Part shown: piece by piece, positions 1-7,361 of the stretch
Position numbering within the stretch: the stretch's first letter is position 1
Layout of the letters: each line of letters opens with the position of its first letter
Assembly: GCF_049856175.1 (NCBI RefSeq)
Contig: NZ_JBNDNA010000004.1
Span: forward strand, 124,001 to 188,000
DNA length: 64,000 nt
Reading direction: 5' to 3'
Origin: JB111 sp049856175
Lineage (GTDB): Bacteria > Actinomycetota > Actinomycetes > Actinomycetales > Actinomycetaceae
Notes under the pieces: model-generated
The model's input: only the letters and a program-made list of their open reading frames with translations
Databases searched by the model: none
Told to the model about the DNA's origin: nothing
Translations under genes and position numbers: made by a program

Positions 1-495
1 CGTGGGTCCGCCGATGTCGATCTGCTCGACCGCGGCGTCGTACCCGGCACCGGAGGCGACGGTCTGCGCGAACGGGTAGAGGTTGACGACGACGAGGTCG
101 AACGGCTCGATGCCGAGCTCGTCGAGCTGCTCGCGGTGCGCGGGCAGCCGACGGTCGGCCAGGACTCCGGCGTGGACGTTCGGGTGCAGCGTCTTGACCC
201 GTCCGTCGAGGCACTCGGGGAACCCGGTGACGGCCTCGACGGGGGTGACGGGGATACCGGCGTCGGCGATGAGGGCGGCGGTCGAGCCCGTGGAGACGAT
301 CTCCACGCGCGCCTCCGCGAGCGCCCGGGCGAGGTCCTCCAGGCCGGTCTTGTCGTAGACGGAGACGAGCGCGCGACGGACCTGGTGGCGGTCCGCGGCG
401 GCCCGGACGGAGCGCTCGGGGCCCGTCCCGGGTGCGGTGCTCGTGGACGGGGCGTCGGCGTCGGGCGCGGCGTCGGTGTTCGGCTGGACGGTCAC
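1..495 (-). CDS. purH: PurH N-terminal part (AICAR transformylase/IMP cyclohydrolase), cut by window edge
   Basis: PurH carries out the last two steps of IMP synthesis. Only the first 165 codons are in the window; the gene runs off the left edge. After about 35 disordered residues the product enters the MGS-like IMP cyclohydrolase domain, with recognisable segments RALVSVYDKTGLEDLA, STGSTAALIADAGIPV, GFPECLDGRVKTLHP and NLYPF. I chose the GTG at 495 because GAGGAGG (positions 501-507) sits 5 nt upstream. purN lies just upstream on the same strand, 171 nt away, as in many actinobacteria. The transformylase domain is outside the window. Confidence 0.95.
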   Translation of the reverse strand, partial: MTVQPNTDAAPDADAPSTSTAPGTGPERSVRAAADRHQVRRALVSVYDKTGLEDLARALAEARVEIVSTGSTAALIADAGIPVTPVEAVTGFPECLDGRVKTLHPNVHAGVLADRRLPAHREQLDELGIEPFDLVVVNLYPFAQTVASGAGYDAAVEQIDIGGPT

Positions 496-666
496 GGGGT
501 CCTCCTCGGGTCGGCGGTCCCGGGCGCGGCGGGCGCCCGGCCCCGGCGCCCAGGCGAGCGGCGCGGTGAGGGGTGCGTCGGTCGCTCCCCGGTGGTCACC
601 CACCTCGTTCGCCAGTCGCGACCGGTGGCCAGTCTACGGCTCGCTCCCGCGGCGCACGGCGCGCCG

Positions 667-1278
667 TCAGGACGTGGGACGCGTCTCCGGGAGCGCGAGC
701 TCGCCCCGGGCGAGCCGGGTGAGGACGTCGACGAGCATGTCCCGCTCCTCGATCTTGATGCGCTCGTGGAGCGTCGCCTCCGTGTCGTCCTGCTCGATCC
801 GCACGGCCCGTTGGTCGACGATCGGTCCGGTGTCGACCCCGGCGTCGACCACGTGGCAGGTACAGCCGGTGACGCGCACCCCATGGGCGAGGGCGTCCCG
901 CACCCCGTGGGCGCCGGGAAAGGCGGGCAGGAGCGCGGGGTGCGTGTTGAGCACGGTGCCGGCGGCCAGCACGGCCGGGCCGAGGATCTTCATGAACCCC
1001 GCGCTCACGACCACGTCCGGCGACCAGGTGGTGATCTCTTCCGCGAGCCGGGCGTCCCAGGCCCCGCGGTCCGGGTGGTCCCCGAGGGCGACGACGAACG
1101 TCGGCACGCCCGCCCGCCGGGCGCGCTGCTCGCCGAGCGTTCCCGGCCGGTCCGCGCCGACGGCGACCACATCGATCGGCGCCCCGCCCGCAGCGGCGTC
1201 GAGGACGGCCTGGAGGAGCGTCCCCGATCCGGAGACGAGCACGACGAGGCGCAGCCGCTGCGCGGCGGAGGTGGTCAC
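667..1278 (-). CDS. purN: Phosphoribosylglycinamide formyltransferase PurN
   Basis: PurN transfers formyl from 10-formyl-THF to GAR in purine synthesis. The 203-residue product has the expected family length. It begins with the nucleotide-binding strand RLRLVVLVSGSGTLLQA, contains the folate-binding and catalytic region (VVVSAGFMKILGP, then NTHPALLPAFPGAHGVRDAL with the Asn-x-His pair) and GCTCHVVDAGVDTGPIV with the catalytic Asp. GTG at 1278 is chosen because the conserved first strand starts eight residues later; longer reading of this frame would overlap the divergent gene. It precedes purH on the same strand. Confidence 0.95.
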   Translation of the reverse strand: MTTSAAQRLRLVVLVSGSGTLLQAVLDAAAGGAPIDVVAVGADRPGTLGEQRARRAGVPTFVVALGDHPDRGAWDARLAEEITTWSPDVVVSAGFMKILGPAVLAAGTVLNTHPALLPAFPGAHGVRDALAHGVRVTGCTCHVVDAGVDTGPIVDQRAVRIEQDDTEATLHERIKIEERDMLVDVLTRLARGELALPETRPTS

Positions 1279-1306
1279 GACGACCAACGGTAGACGTCGA
1301 AGAGGT

Positions 1307-1312
1307 GACAAT
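1307..1312 (+). promoter_or_regulatory. -10-like hexamer, probable leaderless promoter
   Basis: GACAAT lies 6 nt before the GTG at 1319, placing the transcription start at or next to the start codon. No -35 was assigned. Confidence 0.5.
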
Positions 1313-1318
1313 GGGTCG

Positions 1319-1879
1319 GTGACGACGCCACCGACCGGACGGACGCCCGCCCCGACGAGCGACCCGGGGCCGTCCGGGTCCGCGGAGGAGGAGCGTGCCA
1401 CGCAGCTGGCCCGCTGGTCGACGGCGGCCAGCGTCCTGGTCATCGGCAGCGCCCTGGGCACCCTGGTCGTCACCCGCTTCCCGCAGAGCATCGGGCTGGG
1501 GGTGCTCGCGCTCATGGGCCTCGCCGCCGCGGTCTACGCGCGTCGGTTCCGCGCACCGACGGCGGGTGCGGGACCGGCCGGGCCAGTCGGCGGCCAGGGC
1601 AGCCGCGGTGCAAAGGGCGGCAGTGGTGGCCGGGCCGGCGCCGCTGACGCACCCGAGGACCGCCCGGGACCCACCCTCGAGCAGCGCCGTGCGCGCTCGA
1701 CCGTCGTGACGATCGTCATCGGCTCGATCGTCGCGGCGCTCCACCTGCTGCCCGCGCTCGCCTGGAACATCCAGCTCGACCACCAGGAGTGCCTCGACGG
1801 CGCCGTGACGAACCAGGGGCGGGAAGCCTGCGCCAACGAGCTCGACGACCGGCTGCGGGACATGCTCCCCATCGGCTGA
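1319..1879 (+). CDS. Three-TM membrane protein of unknown function
   Basis: I do not recognise this 186-residue protein. It has a short hydrophilic N-terminus, two membrane segments (about 31-52 and 57-74), a Gly/Ala-rich linker (about 80-120), a third membrane segment (about 128-148) and a short tail with two cysteines (C158, C172) that could form a disulfide if exposed outside. It is divergent from purN with only 40 nt between starts. The GTG start is chosen because a -10-like hexamer lies 6 nt upstream and the upstream frame is low-complexity sequence shared with purN on the other strand. Function cannot be inferred from context. Confidence 0.8.
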   Translation: MTTPPTGRTPAPTSDPGPSGSAEEERATQLARWSTAASVLVIGSALGTLVVTRFPQSIGLGVLALMGLAAAVYARRFRAPTAGAGPAGPVGGQGSRGAKGGSGGRAGAADAPEDRPGPTLEQRRARSTVVTIVIGSIVAALHLLPALAWNIQLDHQECLDGAVTNQGREACANELDDRLRDMLPIG

Positions 1880-1967
1880 GGGACGCTCCGGAGCCACCGA
1901 CCCCGGTCCCGCCGTCCCACGTCCCGGACACCGCTCCTCGCCGTCAGCGCCCGCTCCGCCGCGCCGT

Positions 1968-1973
1968 TAGCGT
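1968..1973 (+). promoter_or_regulatory. -10-like hexamer, probable leaderless promoter
   Basis: TAGCGT lies 7 nt before the ATG at 1981, and there is no Shine-Dalgarno sequence near the start. Confidence 0.55.
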
Positions 1974-1980
1974 CGCGGGC

Positions 1981-3159
1981 ATGACGCAGCCGAGCACCAG
2001 GACCATCCACGCGGGCCAGTCCCCCGACCCGGCGACGGGCGCGGTGAGCAGGCCGCTCCACCTCTCCTCGACCTTCCGCCACGACTCCGTGGGTGTCCTG
2101 CGGGCGGGCTACGAGTACACCCGCACCGGCAACCCGACGCGGGACGCGCTGCAGGAGACGCTCACCGAGCTCGAGGGCGGCGCGGGGGCGTTCACGTTCG
2201 CCAGCGGGATGGCCGCCGAGGACGCCGTGCTGCGGACGCTGACGGGCCCCGGGGCGCACGTCCTGCTCGGCGACGACGCGTACGCCGGGACGCACCGGCT
2301 CATCGAGTCGACCTTCGGCCCGTGGGGCGTCACGCTGTCCACGGTCGACCTGTCCGACGTCGACGCCGTGCGGGCGGCCGTCGCGCACACCCCGCCGCGG
2401 GTCGTCTGGATCGAGACCCCGAGCAACCCGCTGCTGCGGATCGTCGACGTCGCCGCGGTCGCCGAGATCGCCCACGCGGCCGGGGCGGTCGTCGTCGTCG
2501 ACAACACCTTCGCCACGCCCTACCTCCAGCAGCCGATCGCCCTGGGGGCCGACCTCGTCGTGCACTCGCTGACCAAGTACCTGGGCGGGCACTCCGACGT
2601 CGTGGGCGGCGCGGTGGTCCTCGCCGACGACACGTGGCGCGAGGCCCTGGCCGACCTGCAGAACGGGGCGGGCACCGGCCTGTCCCCGTTCGACTCCTGG
2701 CTGGTCAGCCGCGGGATCAAGACGCTCGCCGTGCGGATGGACCGGCACTGTACGAACGCCGCGAGGGTCGCCGAGGCCCTCGCGGACCACGCGCTCGTCA
2801 CCGAGGTCGCCTACCCCGGCCTCACCACCCATCCCGGGCACGACGTCGCCGCCCGCCAGATGTCCGGGTTCGGCGGCATGGTCTCGGTCCGCCTGACCGA
2901 CGCCGAGGCGGCGCGCACCTTCGTCGAGTCCACCGAGCTGTTCACGCTCGCCGAGTCGCTCGGCGGGGTGGAGTCGCTCATCGAGCACCCGGCGACGATG
3001 ACGCACCTCGCCGCCGTCGGCACGCCCCTGCAGGTGCCGGACGACCTCGTGCGGATCTCCGTCGGCATCGAGGACGCCGGGGACCTGGTCGAGGACCTCC
3101 TCCGGGCGCTCGACCGCGCACGCACCTCGGCCGACCGGCAGGTCACCGCCACCGCCTGA
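1981..3159 (+). CDS. metB: Cystathionine gamma-synthase / gamma-lyase family PLP enzyme
   Basis: This is a Cys/Met-metabolism PLP enzyme of fold type I (392 residues, full length). Visible motifs are YEYTRTGNPTRDALQ near the N-terminus, FASGMAAEDAVL for cofactor phosphate binding, WIETPSNPLLRIVD, VVDNTFATPYLQQP (Asp contacts the PLP ring) and HSLTKYLGGHSDVVGG, whose K199 is the Schiff-base lysine. The C-terminus has SLGGVESLIEHPATMTH. Sequence alone does not separate gamma-synthase (transsulfuration toward methionine) from gamma-lyase; actinobacterial enzymes of this type are often annotated as synthase. It stands alone and is convergent with perM. Confidence 0.9.
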   Translation: MTQPSTRTIHAGQSPDPATGAVSRPLHLSSTFRHDSVGVLRAGYEYTRTGNPTRDALQETLTELEGGAGAFTFASGMAAEDAVLRTLTGPGAHVLLGDDAYAGTHRLIESTFGPWGVTLSTVDLSDVDAVRAAVAHTPPRVVWIETPSNPLLRIVDVAAVAEIAHAAGAVVVVDNTFATPYLQQPIALGADLVVHSLTKYLGGHSDVVGGAVVLADDTWREALADLQNGAGTGLSPFDSWLVSRGIKTLAVRMDRHCTNAARVAEALADHALVTEVAYPGLTTHPGHDVAARQMSGFGGMVSVRLTDAEAARTFVESTELFTLAESLGGVESLIEHPATMTHLAAVGTPLQVPDDLVRISVGIEDAGDLVEDLLRALDRARTSADRQVTATA

Positions 3160-3202
3160 CTACGCCGCCTGACCGACGCCGGGGGCGGTCAGCCCCACGG
3201 GT

Positions 3203-3251
3203 CCGAGGCCGCGGCGCCGTCAGCGCGTCGAGCCCGAGGCCGCGGCGCCGT
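3203..3251. repeat. 18-bp direct repeat at the perM 3' end
   Basis: The 18-mer ccgaggccgcggcgccgt occurs at 3203-3220 and again at 3234-3251. The left copy runs onto the perM stop codon (3220-3222). Confidence 0.7.
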
Positions 3252-4866
3252 GCGCTCGACCGCCGCGGGACCGCGAGGAGCTCGCCATGGAGCCCGTCAC
3301 CGACCAGCGGCCGGCGCTCGCCGACGACGTGGTGCGGGTCGTGGATGTGGCGCTCGTCGACGAGGTGGTGCGCGTCGACGACGTCCGCGACCGGTTCGAG
3401 CGGGCCGAGGAGGACTGCGTCGAGGTCGTGCCGGCGCCGCTCCCGGCACCGGTCGACCTCGCCACGCTCTCCCCCGCCGCACCCGCGCTCGCCGAGTCCG
3501 TCGTGCTCGCTGCGCCCTGCGTAGCGGCCGCGCCCTTCTCACCCCGCGGACCCTTCTCGCTCCGCGGACCCTTCGTAGACGTCCCTGCTGTGGCGGCCCC
3601 GGACCCCGCGTCAGCGTCGTCCGTGCCCTCCGTACCTCCCGTGCGCCCCCGCACGGAGCGGACACCGCCGGCGATCCCGGCGCGGACGAGGGGGTGGAGA
3701 AGGACCGTGGTGAGGAGGGCGCCGAGCGCGACCCCTGCGGTCACGAGGCCGGCGAGCACGAGGGCGTCGGGGCCGAGGTCGGCCATCCGCCCCGAGCCGA
3801 TGCCGCCCGACGACGCCAGTGCGGCCACGAGGGTCGCGCTTCCCACGATCAGGGCGGCGCCGAGCGCGCCGGCGACGGCGTCGACGAGGCGGTGGGCGTG
3901 GCCGGGCCGGCTCGTCCACCAGGCCCCGACGGCGCCCGCGACGACGACCAGCAGCACGGGCCAGGCGCCCAGCGGTGACGGCGACTCCGGCAGCGCGCCG
4001 AGGAGCGGGATGCCCGGGACGGCGCCGAGCTCGACACCGCCGGGCGCGACCGAGGTCCCGGCGCCGACGGCGAAGCCCGGACCCGCGATGTAGGACAGCG
4101 CCCACACCCCCAGGGTCGGCAGGTACGCGAGCTGGCCGAGCACGAGCACGGTGGCCCCGACGACCCCGGCGTCGAAGGACTCGTGGAGGGCGAGGACCCG
4201 GTCGGCGTGCAGCGCGAGCGCGGCCACCGACGCGAGCAGGCCGAGGCAGACGAGCACGGCGAGCGTCGCGGCCGCACCGCGCAGGGCGCGGACACCGACC
4301 AGGAGGCTGCGGTACCCGAACCGGTCGCTCGGGGCGGCCGCGGCGTCGTCGGCGATGACGTCCCTGGTCCGAGCCCCGGTGCGCCACCACGACCACAGGC
4401 CACCGGCCGCGGCCACGAGGGCGGACCCGAGCGCGAGGCGCAGGTGGTCGACGTCGAACGGCGAGAGGAGGCTGACGCCCTGCACGAGGACGACGTAGCC
4501 GACGCCGACGACGACGTGGGTCGCGCCGACCAGGACGTGGCGCCGGGCGGTGGCCATGACGAGCGCGGCGAGGACCGCGCTGAGGCCGAGCGGCACGAGC
4601 GAGAGCGTCCCGGCCGGCGCGCCGTGGCCGAGCAGCCAGGCGGCCGAGCCCACGCCGAGCGCGGACTGCCACGTCGTCTCCCCCAGCGCCGGCGAGGCGG
4701 CCGTGGCCACGTAGGCGGCGATCGCGGGGACCACGCAGACCAGCCAGCCCAGCAGCGCCGCCTCGAGGGCGGCGACGAGCGCGCGCAGCCAGCCCTCGGG
4801 CAGGAGCAACCGGCGGCCGGTGCCGGTCGCCGCGGGTCGGGTCGTCGTGGCGGTCATCGGGGACAT
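3220..4866 (-). CDS. perM: PerM-like (DUF6350) polytopic membrane protein
   Basis: The 548-residue product has about 400 residues of alternating hydrophobic segments (first around 27-60, last around 370-400), followed by roughly 120 residues of Ser/Thr/Ala/Gly-rich low-complexity sequence ending in a basic tail. Position between purN and sucD matches mycobacterial perM, a membrane protein reported to affect division and persistence; the family is also called DUF6350. That assignment rests on topology plus synteny. Two start codons are possible (ATG 4866 or ATG 4857). The long disordered tail is unusual for a membrane protein and its end carries a duplicated 18-bp sequence. Confidence 0.8.
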   Translation of the reverse strand: MSPMTATTTRPAATGTGRRLLLPEGWLRALVAALEAALLGWLVCVVPAIAAYVATAASPALGETTWQSALGVGSAAWLLGHGAPAGTLSLVPLGLSAVLAALVMATARRHVLVGATHVVVGVGYVVLVQGVSLLSPFDVDHLRLALGSALVAAAGGLWSWWRTGARTRDVIADDAAAAPSDRFGYRSLLVGVRALRGAAATLAVLVCLGLLASVAALALHADRVLALHESFDAGVVGATVLVLGQLAYLPTLGVWALSYIAGPGFAVGAGTSVAPGGVELGAVPGIPLLGALPESPSPLGAWPVLLVVVAGAVGAWWTSRPGHAHRLVDAVAGALGAALIVGSATLVAALASSGGIGSGRMADLGPDALVLAGLVTAGVALGALLTTVLLHPLVRAGIAGGVRSVRGRTGGTEGTDDADAGSGAATAGTSTKGPRSEKGPRGEKGAAATQGAASTTDSASAGAAGESVARSTGAGSGAGTTSTQSSSARSNRSRTSSTRTTSSTSATSTTRTTSSASAGRWSVTGSMASSSRSRGGRAHGAAASGSTR

Positions 4867-4985
4867 GGTCGCGCCGATCGTCGCCCGAGAGCGGGAGCCA
4901 CGCCCGGGTGTCGGTGCTCACCGCGGGCCGCGGCCCGCGCCCCTCGGCACCCGGCACCCGACACTGCGCAAGCCCGACGACGACA

Positions 4986-5023
4986 TACGCCCCCGGGCGA
5001 CCATCTGGTCGCCCGGGGGCGTA
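4986..5023 (-). terminator. Perfect hairpin downstream of sucD
   Basis: An 18-bp perfect stem (4986-5003 with 5006-5023) closes on a 2-nt loop, 44 nt after the sucD stop. There is no U-tract, as is common in actinobacterial terminators. Confidence 0.75.
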
Positions 5024-5066
5024 CGTCCGTGCAGCACCGGGCCGCGGGTGCGGGCCCGACGTCGGG

Positions 5067-5993
5067 TCAGGCCTTCGCCGCGAGGATCTCCTTGGCGAGG
5101 TTCGCCGTCTCCGTGGGGGTCTTGCCCACGCGGACGCCGGCGGCCTCGAGGGCCTCCTGCTTGGCCGCGGCCGTGCCGGCGGAGCCGGAGACGATGGCGC
5201 CGGCGTGGCCCATCGTCTTGCCCTCGGGGGCGGTGAAGCCGGCGACGTATCCGACGACCGGCTTGGTGACGTTGTCCTTGATGAACGCCGCCGCCCGCTC
5301 CTCGGCGTCGCCGCCGATCTCGCCGATCATGACGATGAGGTCGGTGTCCGGGTCGGCCTCGAACTCGCGCAGGGCGTCGATGTGCGTGGTGCCGACGACC
5401 GGGTCACCGCCGATGCCGATGGCCGTGGAGAAGCCGATGTCGGACAGCTCGTACATCATCTGGTAGGTCAGCGTGCCCGACTTCGAGACCAGGCCGATGC
5501 GGCCGGGACCGGTGATGTCCGGCGGGGTGATGCCCACGTTGGACTGGCCGGGCGTGATGATCCCGGGGCAGTTCGGGCCGATGAGGCGCACGCCCTTGGT
5601 CTGCGCGTAGGTGAAGAACTCGGCGGAGTCCTTGACCGGGATGCCCTCGGTGATGATGACGACCAGCTCGACCCCGGCGTCGACGGCCTCGACGACGGCG
5701 CCCTTGGCGAACGCCGGCGGGACGAAGATGACCGACACGTTCGCGCCGGTGGCCTCCCTGGCCTCGGCGACCGTGCCGAACACGGGGACGGACACCGCCC
5801 CGCCGGTGCGCTCCTCGGCGCCCGGGCCGATCGGCGTCACGTCGAAGTCGACGGTGGTGCCGGCCTTGCGCGGGTTGGTTCCGCCGACGACGTTCGTGCC
5901 GGCGGCGAGCATGCGGCCGGTGTGCTTGGTGCCCTCGGAGCCCGTGATGCCCTGGACGATGACCTTGGAGTCGCGGTTGAGAAAGATCGACAT
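5067..5993 (-). CDS. sucD: Succinyl-CoA synthetase alpha subunit (ADP-forming)
   Basis: SucD binds CoA and carries the phosphorylated histidine of succinyl-CoA ligase in the TCA cycle. The 308-residue product has the CoA-binding Rossmann domain at the N-terminus (VIVQGITGSEGTKHTGRML), the GPNCPGIITPG segment (about 139-149) and the ligase domain with GKTMGHAGAIVSG, in which H263 is the phosphohistidine. Length is close to the usual 290-300. The gene follows sucC by 18 nt and forms an operon with it. ATG start preceded by GGAACGGGACCC. A strong hairpin ends the transcript. Confidence 0.97.
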   Translation of the reverse strand: MSIFLNRDSKVIVQGITGSEGTKHTGRMLAAGTNVVGGTNPRKAGTTVDFDVTPIGPGAEERTGGAVSVPVFGTVAEAREATGANVSVIFVPPAFAKGAVVEAVDAGVELVVIITEGIPVKDSAEFFTYAQTKGVRLIGPNCPGIITPGQSNVGITPPDITGPGRIGLVSKSGTLTYQMMYELSDIGFSTAIGIGGDPVVGTTHIDALREFEADPDTDLIVMIGEIGGDAEERAAAFIKDNVTKPVVGYVAGFTAPEGKTMGHAGAIVSGSAGTAAAKQEALEAAGVRVGKTPTETANLAKEILAAKA

Positions 5994-6011
5994 GGTGGTG
6001 GGTCCCGTTCC

Positions 6012-7178
6012 TTACTTCGCTGCCGCGAGCTCGGCGGCCTTGGCCGCGCCGCCGTCCATGGTGTCCGCCTGGGTGACCAGGGGGTGGTTCGCCTCGGCGA
6101 GGATCGCCCGGCCCTGCTCGACGTTGTTGCCGTCGAGCCGCACGACGAGCGGCTTGGTGGCCTGGTCGCCGATGATCTCGAGCGCCTGGACGATGCCGCG
6201 GGCGACCTCGTCGCAGGCGGTGATGCCGCCGAAGACGTTGACGAAGACCGAGCGGACCTGCGTATCGCCGAGGATGACGTCGAGGCCGTCGGCCATGATC
6301 TGGGCCGAGGCGCCGCCGCCGATGTCGAGGAAGTTCGCCGGTCCGACCCCGTGCGTCTCGCCCGCGTAGGCCACGACGTCGAGCGTGGACATCACGAGGC
6401 CCGCGCCGTTGCCGATGATGCCGACCGAGCCGTCGAGCTTGACGTAGTTGAGCCCCTTGGCCTTGGCCTTGGCCTCGAGCGGGTCCTCCGACGCCGCGTC
6501 GACCAGCGCCTCGTGGTCCTCGTGGCGGAAGGAGGCGTTGTCGTCGAGGGAGACCTTGCCGTCGAGGGCGATGATGTCGCCGTCGGGGGTGCGCACGAGG
6601 GGGTTGACCTCCACGAGCGTGGCGTCCTCCTCGCGGTAGACGGTCCACAGCCGCTGGATCGCGTCGGCGACCTTCGGGGCGACGTCGTCGGAGAACCCGG
6701 CGGCGGCGACGATCTCGTCGGCCTTGGCCTTGTCGATGCCGACGACCGGGTCGACGGGGACGCGGGCGAGGGCCTCGGGACGCTCGACGGCGAGCTGCTC
6801 GATCTCCATGCCGCCCTCGACGGACGCCATGGCGAGGTAGCGGCGCTCGGAGCGGTCGAGGAGAACGGAGAAGTAGTACTCGGTGTCGATGTCCGCGCCG
6901 GCGGCGACGAGCACCTTGCGGGCGGTGTGGCCCTTGATGTCCATGCCGAGGATGGCCTGGGCGTGCTGCTCGGCCTCGTCGGCGGAGCGGGCGAGCTTGA
7001 CGCCGCCGGCCTTGCCGCGACCGCCGATCTTCACCTGTGCCTTGATGACCGCGAGCTCGCCACCGAGCTCCTCGTAGGCGGCGCGCGCCTCGGCCGGGGT
7101 CGAGGCGACGATGCCCGGCAGCACGGGGACGCCGTGCTTCTCGAACATGTCGCGCGCCTGATACTCGAAGAGGTCCAC
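6012..7178 (-). CDS. sucC: Succinyl-CoA synthetase beta subunit
   Basis: SucC is the ATP-grasp subunit that binds nucleotide and succinate. The 388-residue product starts with VDLFEYQARDMFEKHGVPVLPG, shows the ATP-grasp lysine region VIKAQVKIGGRGKAGGVK, the metal ligands in LVEVNPLVRTPDGDIIALDGK and the C-terminal Rossmann part (GPANFLDIGGGASAQ, FVNVFGGITACDEVARGI). GTG at 7178 is selected because AGGGAAGGAA lies about 7 nt upstream and the next residues match the family N-terminus; the longer frame reading back to 7331 would be out of family. It is the first gene of sucCD. Confidence 0.97.
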   Translation of the reverse strand: MDLFEYQARDMFEKHGVPVLPGIVASTPAEARAAYEELGGELAVIKAQVKIGGRGKAGGVKLARSADEAEQHAQAILGMDIKGHTARKVLVAAGADIDTEYYFSVLLDRSERRYLAMASVEGGMEIEQLAVERPEALARVPVDPVVGIDKAKADEIVAAAGFSDDVAPKVADAIQRLWTVYREEDATLVEVNPLVRTPDGDIIALDGKVSLDDNASFRHEDHEALVDAASEDPLEAKAKAKGLNYVKLDGSVGIIGNGAGLVMSTLDVVAYAGETHGVGPANFLDIGGGASAQIMADGLDVILGDTQVRSVFVNVFGGITACDEVARGIVQALEIIGDQATKPLVVRLDGNNVEQGRAILAEANHPLVTQADTMDGGAAKAAELAAAK

Positions 7179-7204
7179 CCGATGGTTCCTTCCCTCGCTC
7201 GTTG

Positions 7205-7230
7205 GCGGTGTCTCGACTCCGGGACACCGC
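7205..7230 (-). promoter_or_regulatory. Stem-loop in the sucC leader
   Basis: GCGGTGTC-N10-GACACCGC forms an 8-bp stem with a 10-nt loop about 27 nt upstream of the sucC start. Confidence 0.45.
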
Positions 7231-7243
7231 TGGGAGCGTAGCG

Positions 7244-7259
7244 CGGGACCTAGGTCCCG
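7244..7259. promoter_or_regulatory. 16-bp perfect palindrome upstream of sucCD, candidate operator
   Basis: CGGGACCTAGGTCCCG lies 65 nt upstream of sucC, next to the sequence TACGCT (minus strand, 7235-7240), which could be a -10. Confidence 0.45.
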
Positions 7260-7361
7260 GCCGGACCGTCTCAGGGTGTGCCAGACCACGTTCCACGGCG
7301 GATCTCCGCGGTTTCCGGCAATCGTGGCCAAGTCTTGGGACGACCGTGGCGGGGCGTTGTC

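Noticed and set aside
1880..1980. A SAM or other riboswitch upstream of the cystathionine gene
   Set aside because: The 101-nt gap is short, GC-rich, and ends in a -10-like element 7 nt before the ATG, leaving no leader for a riboswitch.
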